Assembly: GCF_001894925.1 (NCBI RefSeq)
Contig: NZ_BCXD01000007.1
Span: 1-64,000 of the forward strand
Length of the DNA: 64,000 nt
Reading direction: 5' to 3'
Source: Rhodococcus rhodnii NBRC 100604
Lineage (GTDB): Bacteria; Actinomycetota; Actinomycetes; Mycobacteriales; Mycobacteriaceae
Shown here: one piece after another, positions 12,172 through 20,927 of the stretch
Numbering within the stretch: the first letter of the stretch is position 1
Layout: the number at the start of each line of letters is the position of its first letter
The notes under the pieces: generated by a model
Told to the model about the DNA's origin: nothing
The model's database searches: none
The model's input: the letters and a program-made list of their open reading frames with translations, nothing else
Program-made: the position numbers and the translations under genes

Positions 12172-13074
12172 TCACAGCCCCAGTTCCGCTGCCGCCTCGC
12201 GCACGGTGTCGATGACGAGGCGCACCGATTCGCGCGGCGTCGCCGTCGCCCGGTGTGCGACGGACACCGTGCGATGGAAGGGATCGGCGAGCGGGACGAT
12301 GTCGATGCGGTCGGGCAGCAGCGAGAGCCCGAGGTCGGACACGAGCGTCACCCCGAGGCCGGCGGCGACCATCGCGAGGGCGGTCGCCTGCTCCCCGACC
12401 TCGTGGACGATCCGCGGCTCGAAGCCCGACTCCTGGCACGCACGCCGCACCGCCTTGCCGAAGTGCGAACGCGGGCCCGAGAGGATCCACGGCCGCTCGG
12501 CGAGCCGGTCGAGCGTCAGCGAGTCGGCGTCGCCCCCGCCCGATGCGAGCGCCACGTACATCCGCTCGCGCGCGACGAGTTCGCGTTCGAGGAGCGGGTC
12601 CGACCGCATGACGTGATTCGAGTAGTCGATGACGAAGGAGAAGTCGAGCATGCCGTCGCGCACCGCACCGGCGGTCTCCTCCGGCGCGAGTTCCTTCGTC
12701 CGCACCTCGATGCCGGGATGCTCCTCGGCGAGCCGCGCGAGCGCCGCCGGAAGCAGCCCCGCGGCGACCGACGCCCACACTCCCGCGGTGAGCCGGGCCG
12801 ACACTCCGCTGCGCGCGGCCTCCATCGCGACGCCCGCGCGCTCGACCGACGCGAGGATCTCCTCGGCGTGATCGGCCAGCACCGACCCCGCCTCGGTCAG
12901 CAGCATCCGGCGGCCCTGCCGTTCGAACAGCCTCGTCCCCGATTCGCGCTCGAGCTGCGCGAGCTGCTGCGAGACCGCCGACACCGTGTAGTTGAGCGAC
13001 GCCGCGGCGGCCGTCACCGTCCCCCGCCGGCGCAGCTCACGCAGCAGTTTGAGGCGGTGCAGCGAGAACTCCAT
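12172..13074 (-). CDS. LysR family transcriptional regulator
   Basis: This 300-residue protein has the LysR N-terminal helix-turn-helix (MEFSLHRLKLLRELRRRG through TVSAVSQQLAQLERESGTRLFERQGRR) and a periplasmic-binding-like effector domain. It is divergent from the amino-acid dehydrogenase at 13249, the likely target. The ATG at 13074 is chosen because the DNA-binding domain begins there; the frame is open far upstream but only as the antisense of the dehydrogenase. The start codon lies inside a perfect inverted repeat, which suggests autoregulation. Confidence 0.9.
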   Translation of the reverse strand: MEFSLHRLKLLRELRRRGTVTAAAASLNYTVSAVSQQLAQLERESGTRLFERQGRRMLLTEAGSVLADHAEEILASVERAGVAMEAARSGVSARLTAGVWASVAAGLLPAALARLAEEHPGIEVRTKELAPEETAGAVRDGMLDFSFVIDYSNHVMRSDPLLERELVARERMYVALASGGGDADSLTLDRLAERPWILSGPRSHFGKAVRRACQESGFEPRIVHEVGEQATALAMVAAGLGVTLVSDLGLSLLPDRIDIVPLADPFHRTVSVAHRATATPRESVRLVIDTVREAAAELGL

Positions 13075-13088
13075 ATCGGAACGATATG
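13072..13088. promoter_or_regulatory. Palindrome overlapping lysR start (candidate operator)
   Basis: CATATCG at 13072-13078 and CGATATG at 13082-13088 form a perfect inverted repeat with a 3-bp centre. The left arm includes the complement of the lysR start codon. It lies 161 bp before the dehydrogenase start. LysR proteins typically bind such dyads in divergent promoters. Confidence 0.55.
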
Positions 13089-13248
13089 CGGCCGCGGCCG
13101 GACCGGTGCGGCGACCGTGCACGGGAAGTGAACGATCGCGTCCACGAACCGTAACTGGACGCCCCGGCTTTCCCGAACGCATGCTGTGACCAGGAGCGAA
13201 ACACGTCTGCGCTCCCGTATCCGTCCACCGATCGACACAGGAGGCGAC

Positions 13249-14475
13249 ATGACCATCGCGGATCCTTCCCTCGGCCGAATCGTCTCCGGACGGCAGCAGC
13301 CGTCCACCCCCGCGCACGCTCCGGCGCGCGAGCCGTACCTGCGCATGTCGTGGACCGATCCCGAGACCGGCGCCGTCGGCCATCTCGTCGTCGACACGCT
13401 CGTGTCCGGACTCGCGACCGGTGGCACCCGGATGCGTGCCGGCTGCACGCTCCGCGAGGTCGAGGACCTCGCCCGCGGCATGTCCAACAAGACCGCGACC
13501 TTCGACCTGCCGGTGGGCGGCGCGAAGGGCGGCATCGACTTCGATCCGAAGGACTCGCGCGCCTACGGCGTCCTCACTCGCTTCTGCGAGGCAATGCGCC
13601 CGTGGCTCGACCGCCACTGGGTCACGGCCGAGGATCTCGGCGTGCCTCAGCACCTCATCGACGACGTCTTCGACGACCTCGGCATGGGCCAGTCGTATCA
13701 CGCGGCGATCTCGCGTTCGGCCGATCCCGCACGGACGACCGACCGCGTGCGCGCCGGACTGCACGCGACCGCGCCCGGCGGCCCGCTCGGTGACGTCATC
13801 GGCGGGTACGGCGTCGCGCAGGCCTGCCTCGCGGCGACCGAACACCGCGGCTGGGACGTCACGCACACGACGGTCGCGGTGCAGGGCGTCGGCACCATGG
13901 GCGGTGGCGCCGCGTGGTACCTGCACGACGCGGGAACGCGCGTCGTTGCGCTCGCGGACGCCCTCGGGACGCTGTACGACCCCACGGGACTCGACGTCCC
14001 CGCACTGCTCGAGACCCGCAACGAGTACGGCGAGATCGACCGCGACCGGGTGCCCGCGTCCGTCCACCTCCTGCCGCGCGAGGCCGTGCTGTCGGCGAAC
14101 GTCGACATCCTCATCCCCGCGGCGGTCTCGTACGCGATCACGGCCGACAACTGCGACGGCGTCACCGCCTCGCTCGTCGTGGAGGCAGCCAACGCGGCGA
14201 CGACTCCCGACGCCGAAGCGGGCCTGACCCGCCGCGGCATCGCGGTGCTGCCGGACTTCGTCGCGAACGCCGGCGCCGTGGCGTGGGCGTGGTGGCTGCT
14301 GCTGGGCTACGTCGACGACGACCCGGCGGTCTCGTTCGAGCGGCTCGGCGCCGAGATGCGCAACCGGGTCTCGGGCCTGTTGTACTCGTGGGATCTCGGC
14401 GAGCGTCCGGTGCGTGCCGTCGCCCACGCCGCGATGGGGCAGCGACCGATGTACGCGGAGATCCACATTCCCTGA
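13249..14475 (+). CDS. Glu/Leu/Phe/Val dehydrogenase family protein
   Basis: This 408-residue enzyme belongs to the amino-acid dehydrogenase family. It shows the substrate-site segment LPVGGAKGGIDFDP with the catalytic Lys, the AEDLGVPQ block, and a Rossmann NAD-binding domain (VAVQGVGTMGGGAAWYL). The family deaminates branched or aromatic amino acids to 2-oxo acids with NAD(P). Length and motif spacing are closer to Leu/Val dehydrogenases than to GDH, but the substrate cannot be fixed. AGGAGG eight bases before the ATG at 13249 decides the start. Divergent LysR is the likely regulator. Confidence 0.9.
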   Translation: MTIADPSLGRIVSGRQQPSTPAHAPAREPYLRMSWTDPETGAVGHLVVDTLVSGLATGGTRMRAGCTLREVEDLARGMSNKTATFDLPVGGAKGGIDFDPKDSRAYGVLTRFCEAMRPWLDRHWVTAEDLGVPQHLIDDVFDDLGMGQSYHAAISRSADPARTTDRVRAGLHATAPGGPLGDVIGGYGVAQACLAATEHRGWDVTHTTVAVQGVGTMGGGAAWYLHDAGTRVVALADALGTLYDPTGLDVPALLETRNEYGEIDRDRVPASVHLLPREAVLSANVDILIPAAVSYAITADNCDGVTASLVVEAANAATTPDAEAGLTRRGIAVLPDFVANAGAVAWAWWLLLGYVDDDPAVSFERLGAEMRNRVSGLLYSWDLGERPVRAVAHAAMGQRPMYAEIHIP

Positions 14476-14535
14476 GTTCGCCCGACTAGCATCGCTTCTG
14501 CCCGGCAGTGGCGGCGGCGATGCGGAGGCACGGCG

Positions 14536-15195
14536 ATGGCGGAACGAATCCTGGTGTGTGTCAACTACGGTCACACCGGACTTCGGCTCATCGGCCGGGG
14601 AACCGAACTCGCGCGCGAATCGAACGCGGCACTGCACGTGCTCGTGTTCGATTCGCTGCACGAGGAATACAGCAACGACCGCCGACTCGACATCGAGCAG
14701 TTCGAGGCGGTCGCACGCGGAGCGGGTGCGGGTTTCGCGCACGTCCGCGGACGCGGGCACGACATCACGACCACGATCCGGCGTGCCGCCGAGGATTTCG
14801 GTGCGACGCAGATCGTGATCGGGCAGCGAGTCGAGAGTGTGTGGACGACGTTGCTGGGCGGCTCGATCGTCGACGCTCTCCTCGAGGAGATTCCGACGGC
14901 CGATCTGCACGTCGTGCCCGCGCAGCGCGTCGAGGAGCACGACGAGTGGGAGTACGAGGCGGGAGCCCGCGCGTATCTGTGCCGCGGGCCCGGTGAGGAC
15001 TACGTCCTCTCGTACGACGACGGCGGCCCGGCGAGCGCGGACTCCCGCCCGATCTCGGGAATCTTCTTCAAGGATCTGCAGACCGACTTCGACCACGGCA
15101 TCTTCGTGTTCCCGCAGGGTGGGCGCGTGCGCGAGGTGACCGTCACGGACGGAGTCGTGCGCCGCGTCGACCTCGAGACCTTGCCCGGCGCCTAG
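14536..15195 (+). CDS. Universal stress protein-like protein with C-terminal extension
   Basis: This 219-residue protein begins with a USP-type Rossmann domain (MAERILVCVNYGHTGLRLI and later IVIGQRVESVWTTLLGGSIVDALLEEIPTADLHVVP). About 75 further residues form an unassigned C-terminal part (SGIFFKDLQTDFDHGIFVFPQGG). The N-terminal half resembles the USP-like sensor domain of KdpD proteins. GGAGG precedes the ATG. It stands alone downstream of the dehydrogenase with a 60-bp gap and may be cotranscribed. The function of the added domain is unknown. Confidence 0.7.
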   Translation: MAERILVCVNYGHTGLRLIGRGTELARESNAALHVLVFDSLHEEYSNDRRLDIEQFEAVARGAGAGFAHVRGRGHDITTTIRRAAEDFGATQIVIGQRVESVWTTLLGGSIVDALLEEIPTADLHVVPAQRVEEHDEWEYEAGARAYLCRGPGEDYVLSYDDGGPASADSRPISGIFFKDLQTDFDHGIFVFPQGGRVREVTVTDGVVRRVDLETLPGA

Positions 15196-15390
15196 TGTCC
15201 GCATGTTCGCTCAATAGTTACCGGACTTTGCTGGACATGTGACGCCACTGCTTGTTATTGGTACCGCAGACGCATGACGTGGGCCACGTCTCCGACAATT
15301 TGTGTGCCGGCAGATGCCGATTGGGGGCCGTGTGGCCTTCGATGGCAGTTCCGGTTACGGTCTCAGTTATTGCTCAGCACACGCGTTGTT

Positions 15391-15444
15391 GCTCACCTGG
15401 CAGAGATTGCCGACCTGGCAGAGACAGCTCATCTGGCAAAGGAG
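15391..15444. repeat. Three 18-bp imperfect tandem repeats upstream of whiB-like gene
   Basis: CTGGCA recurs at 15397, 15415 and 15433, exactly 18 bp apart, in units of the form CACCTGGCAGAGATTGCC. The tract ends about 25 bp before the WhiB ATG at 15468. Regular spacing close to a start codon suggests a multi-site regulator binding region or a leader element; it is not a CRISPR. Confidence 0.5.
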
Positions 15445-15467
15445 CCGAGTTGCGGAAGGAATCCACG

Positions 15468-15875
15468 ATGACCGTCGAGCTCACGCGCACCGATCCGATG
15501 CGCACCGAGACGATCCGCCCCGCCACCGACACGACCCGCCCGTGCGCCGACCCCGGTGAGGAGTGGAAGGACCAGGGCTCGTGTGCGGCCCTACGCCACT
15601 CGTCGACGGACTTCTTCCCCGAACACCGGGGAACCGACAACCGCGTCGCGTCGGCCGTCGCGGTGTGCCGCGGCTGCCCCGTCGCGGCCCAGTGTCTCGC
15701 CTACGCCCTCACCCACGACGAGCGGTGGGGAATCTGGGGCGGGGTCAACATGCACGGCGTCGGCGACGTCCGTCGTGCCGTCCTGCGCGAACAACTCGAA
15801 CAGCGGTCGCGCGCCGCGCGTTCCGCTGCGTGGTGCGCGGGAATCACTCCGCGAAGCGAACTATCGCGACGGTGA
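15468..15875 (+). CDS. WhiB family Fe-S transcriptional regulator
   Basis: This 135-residue Wbl protein has the four cluster cysteines Cys39, Cys67, Cys70 and Cys76 (C-x27-C-x2-C-x5-C), followed by GIWGGV, the turn used to contact sigma factor A. An additional Cys26 is present. No WhiB7-type AT-hook is seen, so it is a generic Wbl. GGAAGGA precedes the ATG; upstream in-frame sequence is not Wbl-like. A 270-bp leader with 18-bp repeats lies upstream. The 3' end overlaps the convergent PP2C gene by 32 bp. Confidence 0.92.
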   Translation: MTVELTRTDPMRTETIRPATDTTRPCADPGEEWKDQGSCAALRHSSTDFFPEHRGTDNRVASAVAVCRGCPVAAQCLAYALTHDERWGIWGGVNMHGVGDVRRAVLREQLEQRSRAARSAAWCAGITPRSELSRR

Positions 15876-16590
15876 TGTTGTCGTGGCCGCCGAGCTCGCA
15901 CGCGAGGTCGACGAGTTCACGTGCGACGTCGCGATCGGGCCTGCCGTCGTCGAGGGCCTTCGCGACGACCTCGGCGCTCACGAGATCGGTCAGCCCGTCG
16001 CTGCACAGGACGACGGCCGAGCCCGGCACCGGGTCGACGACCGAGGTGTGCACCGAGAGCGGGACGTGAATCGCGCCCAGTGCCTGGGTGAGCCCGCCGC
16101 CGAAACCGACGTCCGCGACGCTGAGGAGCGTCGGCCGGCCGTCCGCACACCGCAGCACCGTCGAGTCGCCGACGTTGAACGCCAGCAGGCCACCGTCGCC
16201 GAGGACGACGACACCGGCCGTCGTCGTGCCCATCCCCTTCATCTCCTCGTGGGTGTCGCCGATGGCGTTGATGTCGTCGGCGACGTCCTGGACACGCTGT
16301 GCGAGGAGCGGACGAACGGTGTCGGCGTCACGCGACGCCCTCTCCGATGACGCGAGACCCAGGTCGGTGGTGAGCAACTCCGCCGCCATGCGGCTCGCGA
16401 ACTCGCCGGCGAGATGACCGCCCATGCCGTCGCAGACCGCGATCGTCGACGGGCGCGAGGCGTCGAGCCGGAGCTCGAGGACACCGGCGGCCTCGCCGTA
16501 CAGCACCCATCCGTCGATTCCGATGGCGTCCTCGTTGTGATCGCGCACGCGACCACGGTCGGTGACCACCGTCAGCACGCTGTCTGTCAT
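15844..16590 (-). CDS. PP2C family serine/threonine phosphatase
   Basis: This 248-residue protein is a metal-dependent protein phosphatase. The PPM signatures are visible: DHNEDAIG, the metal-binding VCDGMGGHLAGEFAS, MGTTTAGVVV, LCSDGLTDLV and GGHDNITVAIV. It would remove phosphate from Ser/Thr of proteins phosphorylated by PknB-type kinases, none of which are in the window. There are no membrane segments, so it is cytosolic. GGAAGGGGAG before the ATG at 16590 fixes the start. It overlaps the convergent WhiB gene. Confidence 0.93.
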   Translation of the reverse strand: MTDSVLTVVTDRGRVRDHNEDAIGIDGWVLYGEAAGVLELRLDASRPSTIAVCDGMGGHLAGEFASRMAAELLTTDLGLASSERASRDADTVRPLLAQRVQDVADDINAIGDTHEEMKGMGTTTAGVVVLGDGGLLAFNVGDSTVLRCADGRPTLLSVADVGFGGGLTQALGAIHVPLSVHTSVVDPVPGSAVVLCSDGLTDLVSAEVVAKALDDGRPDRDVARELVDLACELGGHDNITVAIVRFAE

Positions 16591-16691
16591 CGCTCCCCTT
16601 CCGGGATGCACGTCTCGCTCGCGTACGCCTGTCGACCCCGGAGTCACGCTAGAAGGTTCGACGAGACAAGTACACAGCAAAACCCGGCGCG

Positions 16692-17291
16692 TCAGCCGGA
16701 TATCGGCAGCACCGGGGAGCGCGGAAGCCCGCGGCGCCACGCCACCGCGGCCTCGAGTTCGTCGAGAGTCGCGGCCGGCGCCTGCTGCGGCGCGGTGAGA
16801 TCGGGACGCGCGCGACGGACGGTGTCGGCACAGGTGAGCAGAGCTCGCGCGAGATCCGCGGGACCACGGCGGCGCAGCCAGCCCGGAGCGATCTCGATCC
16901 GGGTCACGACGTGCAGGTCGGCCGTCACGGTGACGGCGGCCCTGCCCTCGTGGGTGCCCGCGCGTCCCACGAATCGCGCGCACCCGCGCAGCGCTGCGTC
17001 CCTGCGCCGGAACTCGCGCTCCGACGGCGCGTCGAGCAGATGGGCGAGCACGACGCCGCGAGGCGGGAGCACCGCGACCCCGCGCACAGCGGCACGTACC
17101 CGCGCGGGCGCACCGGGACGGGTGCCGGCCGCGCGATACGCCGACATCACCTCGGCGGCTGCGAGTTCCGGTGGCACGCGCTCGCACAGGTCCGCGGCGA
17201 CCTCGACCTCGAGCGGCAGAGCGGCGCCGTCGAGCGACATCCACACCGCCGCATCGAGCGCCCGGTGAGCACGTGAAGTCCTGTCAGTCAT
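16692..17291 (-). CDS. Hypothetical protein, weakly YbaB/EbfC-like
   Basis: This 199-residue protein is Arg/Ala-rich. Residues about 115-160 (VTVTADLHVVTRIEIAPGW followed by DLARALLTCADTVRRA) resemble the YbaB/EbfC nucleoid-associated fold in spacing of hydrophobic residues. The match is by eye only. GGGGG six bases before the ATG supports the start. It is upstream of, and on the same strand as, the PP2C gene with a 101-bp gap. Its role is unknown. Confidence 0.6.
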   Translation of the reverse strand: MTDRTSRAHRALDAAVWMSLDGAALPLEVEVAADLCERVPPELAAAEVMSAYRAAGTRPGAPARVRAAVRGVAVLPPRGVVLAHLLDAPSEREFRRRDAALRGCARFVGRAGTHEGRAAVTVTADLHVVTRIEIAPGWLRRRGPADLARALLTCADTVRRARPDLTAPQQAPAATLDELEAAVAWRRGLPRSPVLPISG

Positions 17292-17478
17292 GATGATCCC
17301 CCTGTTCACCGACGCCTCCCCACGGCGGGCATCGCGACTATAGCGCAGGCCCGATGCGCGAGTTCCGGCCTCGTCCGCCCCGGAACGGCGATCCGGGCAA
17401 ATCCGCACCGACGCTGGGTGTTCGTGGGTAGCGTCGGGCACGGTCGTACCGCTTCGACACTCACGAAGGGTCGTGACG

Positions 17479-19458
17479 ATGCCCGTACTGCGCCGCGCCT
17501 GCGGTTTCGCGCTGACGCTAGCGACGACGCTCATGGTCGCGGCACCGATCGCGCACGCGCAGGACCCGGCGCCTCCCGGGGACCGGACGTCACTGACGTC
17601 CCGCACACTCGGCCAGGGTGAGCAGCTCACCTTCCGCGGCAATCAGGACCGGATCACGCTGACCGTTCCCGTTCCGCAGGGCCTGTCTCCCGCGGAACTG
17701 ACCGCGAACGTCGACCTTCCCGCCAACATCGCGCGCGGGTGGATCGACGTCGAATCCGCGGGACGCGCGATCGGCCGCATCGACCTCCCCCCTGCTCCCG
17801 CGACGTCGGAGCCGCTCACGATCCCGCTCGCCGGCGCTCTCGTCGAACGCAATTCGACGACCGTCACCCTGCGCGTCACGCTGCTGCCGCTCGACGCGAT
17901 CTGCCCCGACACATGGTTCGACCAGGGGACGGTGCTGCGCGACGTCGCGATCGCCTTCGACGGCGAACCGGCCGTGCCGTCCGTCGTCGCCGACTTCCTT
18001 CCCCCCGTCCTCGAACAGCTCACGATCTACGTTCCCGGCTCGCCGAACGACGCCGAGCGGGGCGGGGCCGTCGAACTCGCGGCCGCCGTCGTCGCCCACT
18101 ACGGGACGCAGCCTGTTTCGGTAGACGTCCGCGAACTGCCGCCGCAGAACGTCGTCCCCGCACCCGATCCCGCGTTCTCGCGGTCGATCGTCGTCGAGCG
18201 GGGCGAGAATGCGCGAACCGAACTCGTCCCGGAACCGGGGAGCCCGATACCCGCGTTGCGCCTCACGGGCGACGGCGACGCACTGACCGACCAGATCCGG
18301 CTCGTGACGACGCAGGTCGCGGCGATCGCGGTGTCGTCCAGCGCCGTCGCGGGATCGCTCGACGATGCGCCCCGGCTCACCTCGGACTCGGCGACCTTCA
18401 CCGACCTCGGCATCGGCGAACTCAGCGCGACGTCGCACGGCTCGGTGACGGTGAGCCCGATCCTCGATCAGACTCGGATCGGGCACGCGGCACGCGATGT
18501 CGGCGTCCGGCTGCAGGGCAGCTACACGCCGCCGCCCGGCGACACGAGCGGGCTGCTCACCGTGAGCGTCGGCGACGACCAGCTCGCGTCGTGGCCCGCG
18601 GACGCGTCGGGATCGTTCGACCAGTGGGTCACGATTCCCAACGGCGATCTCCAGCGCGCGACGGCGCTCGACGTCACCTACCGGACGGCGGGCGGCACCA
18701 ACCAGTGCGGGATCGAGCAGCCCGTGACGCTGACGGTGCTGCCGCAGAGCCACGTCGAGGGAACTCCCACGACGAGCGGACCGCCGTACGGCTTCCAGTC
18801 GATGCCGCAGGCCCTCGAACCGAACTTCGAGATCGGCAGCACGACCGGCGAACTCGCCGATCTGCGGCGGGCCGTCCGCATCGTCGCGGGCCTCCAGTCG
18901 CTGACGACGGTGCGGCTCGTCCCGGCATGGGCGTCGGCCGAGGACATCGCGTCGTCGGATCGGCCCGCCGTCCTGGTGGCGTCGAACGGCACCCTCCCCG
19001 ACTCGATCGACCCGCCGCTGACCGAGGACGCGAACGGCACGTTCTCGCTGACGTATCCCGCGGGCGACGGCAGCGATTCGACCGTGACGCTCGGCCAGCA
19101 GACGCAGTACGCGGCGCTGCAGGCGTACTGGGCGAGCGGCCGCGGGATGTTCGTCGCGAGCTCGACGGCGACCCCCGGCGAACTCGACCGCACGCTCGAC
19201 TGGCTCGACGCCGTCCCCGGACGCTGGTCGGGGCTGAGCGGCGACGTGCTCTTCACAGCGCAGGATCGTGATCCCGTCGAACTCACCGCCGATCATCCCG
19301 CCGACCCTGCCGCAGCGGCAGGGATGTCCACCGGCGTCGTCGCGGCGCTCGCCGCCGTCGCGGCGCTCCTCGTGATCGGCGTCGTGTTCGCCGTCGTCGC
19401 AGCGACACGCCGGCCCCGGCAGCATCCAGGAGCCGAGCCTCCCCGAACCGACGGCTAG
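17479..19458 (+). CDS. Cellulose synthase BcsB-like secreted/anchored subunit
   Basis: This 659-residue protein has a signal peptide (RRACGFALTLATTLMVAAPIAHAQ), a long beta-rich extracytoplasmic region with the BcsB feature LLPLDAICPDTWFDQGTVLRDVAI, repeated carbohydrate-binding-like modules, and a C-terminal membrane anchor (VVAALAAVAALLVIGVVFAVVA). In cellulose synthases BcsB guides the polymer outside the membrane and activates BcsA. It starts a four-gene operon with a BcsA-like glycosyltransferase two genes downstream. The ATG at 17479 is eight bases after GAAGGG; a GTG at 17473 is too close to that site. Confidence 0.85.
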   Translation: MPVLRRACGFALTLATTLMVAAPIAHAQDPAPPGDRTSLTSRTLGQGEQLTFRGNQDRITLTVPVPQGLSPAELTANVDLPANIARGWIDVESAGRAIGRIDLPPAPATSEPLTIPLAGALVERNSTTVTLRVTLLPLDAICPDTWFDQGTVLRDVAIAFDGEPAVPSVVADFLPPVLEQLTIYVPGSPNDAERGGAVELAAAVVAHYGTQPVSVDVRELPPQNVVPAPDPAFSRSIVVERGENARTELVPEPGSPIPALRLTGDGDALTDQIRLVTTQVAAIAVSSSAVAGSLDDAPRLTSDSATFTDLGIGELSATSHGSVTVSPILDQTRIGHAARDVGVRLQGSYTPPPGDTSGLLTVSVGDDQLASWPADASGSFDQWVTIPNGDLQRATALDVTYRTAGGTNQCGIEQPVTLTVLPQSHVEGTPTTSGPPYGFQSMPQALEPNFEIGSTTGELADLRRAVRIVAGLQSLTTVRLVPAWASAEDIASSDRPAVLVASNGTLPDSIDPPLTEDANGTFSLTYPAGDGSDSTVTLGQQTQYAALQAYWASGRGMFVASSTATPGELDRTLDWLDAVPGRWSGLSGDVLFTAQDRDPVELTADHPADPAAAAGMSTGVVAALAAVAALLVIGVVFAVVAATRRPRQHPGAEPPRTDG

Positions 19459-19466
19459 GCCCCGGC

Positions 19467-20927
19467 ATGCTGCGGACACAGCCGGAGAAGACGACGGTCC
19501 GGGAACTCGCGCTTCGCTGGGCGATCATCGTCGCGCTCGGCTTGGTCGCGTTCTGGCAGACCGACGTCAACATCTGGCAGAGCATGCTCGCGGGGACCGG
19601 TGTCGCCTACCTGTTCGCCGTCCCGCTGCTGTGTGCGGTCGCCGCGATCGGCGTCGCGGCGCGGCGGCCACCGGGGCTGCCCATCCACGACCGGCAGACC
19701 GACATCATCGTCGGCATCCTCGTCCTGCTGCTGTCGCTGGGCGTGCAGTACCTGCTCATCCCGCGCTTCCGCTACTACTACCTGCTGCTGCACCTCGACC
19801 ACATCGCGCTGTGGCTGTTCGTCGGCGGCGCCTGCATCCTGCTGTTCGGGCTGCGGGCGACGACGTCGTTCTGGCGGGTCGGGCTGCTCGCCCTGCTGCT
19901 GACGCCGAGCCTCTACGTCGTCGCCGCCGCACTCCTCGGCGGCGGAGCGCTCGGCAACGGCCTCGTCATGGCGCTCGCGGCGGCGTTCGCGCTGGCGGCA
20001 GGGGCCGCACGCGGCTGGCGTGAGGGTGTCGCGGTCTTCCTCGTGACGTTCGCCGCGGCGTGCGCGATCCTCGTTCCCCTCGTGATCGCGTTCCAGCCGC
20101 TCGCGCTGCCGATCGCCCAGCTCGTCCCGTCGCTCACGGCCGCGATCGCCGTCGGCGTCTTCCTGTTCCTGTGGCATCGGCGCGGCGACATCAAGGTGCC
20201 GTTGCGGCGCGGCATCCGGCCGCCCTCCACGAGCGGAGTGCGGCGGCGGGTGGTCGTCGTGGCGGTTGCGGCGGTCGCGCTGGCGGTCGCGCCGCTGCCC
20301 ACCGTGAGCTTCCCCGAACCGCCACCCGGGCCGGTGTGGGCGGGAGCGACGACGCTCGCGGTCCCGGACGGATGGACGCAACAGTCGATCACCGATTACG
20401 ACTGGCCCAGAAGGTATTTCGGCCCGGGCGCGTCGTTCACCCGGCAGGGCATCGTCGCGAACGAGCCGAGCCCCGCCTGGGACGATCAGGGGCGGCGGCG
20501 CGAGATCAAGGTCGACGTCCTCACCGTTCCCGTCGCCGGATCGCTCGTCGTCGAGCCGATCCAGTTCACCTACGACCTGCAGCGCGCGCGGCGGAGCGAC
20601 GCGCTCGAGGTCGACATCGGTCACGGGATCACCGCGCGGATGTTCACCGTCGTCGACGACAAACTGCTGCTCACCTGGACGACGATGTACTTCACGTGGA
20701 TTCGAGACGACCGCCATGCGCAGCGCGTGAGCCTCGTCAGCGTCGACAACCACGATCCCGGATCGCCGTTCCCCGAACCCCGGCCGTCGCAGGCGTCGCT
20801 GCTGCGCGACTCGCTGTCGGTGCTGTTCCGGGGCACGGCGTCGATCGAGAACGAGACCCCGGTGTTCAAGGACGGCGGCATGATGCAGTCGGTGGCCCGC
20901 TCGCTCGTACAGGAGCAGCCGTGGTGA
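19467..20927 (+). CDS. Polytopic membrane protein with exosortase-like N-terminus and EpsI-like C-terminal domain
   Basis: This 486-residue protein has about nine hydrophobic segments, then an extracytoplasmic domain from about residue 285. The membrane half resembles the first part of exosortase/archaeosortase proteins, but no catalytic Cys-Arg-His set is apparent. The soluble part (LEVDIGHGITARMFTVVDDKLLLTW) looks like the EpsI domain often fused to exosortases. Both assignments are by eye. It sits 8 bp after the BcsB-like gene and overlaps the glycosyltransferase start by 4 bp, so it should act in the same polysaccharide machine. Confidence 0.6.
   Translation: MLRTQPEKTTVRELALRWAIIVALGLVAFWQTDVNIWQSMLAGTGVAYLFAVPLLCAVAAIGVAARRPPGLPIHDRQTDIIVGILVLLLSLGVQYLLIPRFRYYYLLLHLDHIALWLFVGGACILLFGLRATTSFWRVGLLALLLTPSLYVVAAALLGGGALGNGLVMALAAAFALAAGAARGWREGVAVFLVTFAAACAILVPLVIAFQPLALPIAQLVPSLTAAIAVGVFLFLWHRRGDIKVPLRRGIRPPSTSGVRRRVVVVAVAAVALAVAPLPTVSFPEPPPGPVWAGATTLAVPDGWTQQSITDYDWPRRYFGPGASFTRQGIVANEPSPAWDDQGRRREIKVDVLTVPVAGSLVVEPIQFTYDLQRARRSDALEVDIGHGITARMFTVVDDKLLLTWTTMYFTWIRDDRHAQRVSLVSVDNHDPGSPFPEPRPSQASLLRDSLSVLFRGTASIENETPVFKDGGMMQSVARSLVQEQPW

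Noticed and set aside
12172-15204. A 1010-codon minus-strand frame containing LysR
   Set aside because: Only the last 300 codons encode LysR. The rest is the antisense of the dehydrogenase and stress-protein genes.
15391-15444. Short CRISPR-like array
   Set aside because: The repeats are only 18 bp, contiguous and imperfect, with no spacers and no cas genes anywhere in the window.
19467-20927. Active exosortase (protein-sorting protease)
   Set aside because: I cannot find the conserved Cys-Arg-His catalytic set, so only structural resemblance is reported.
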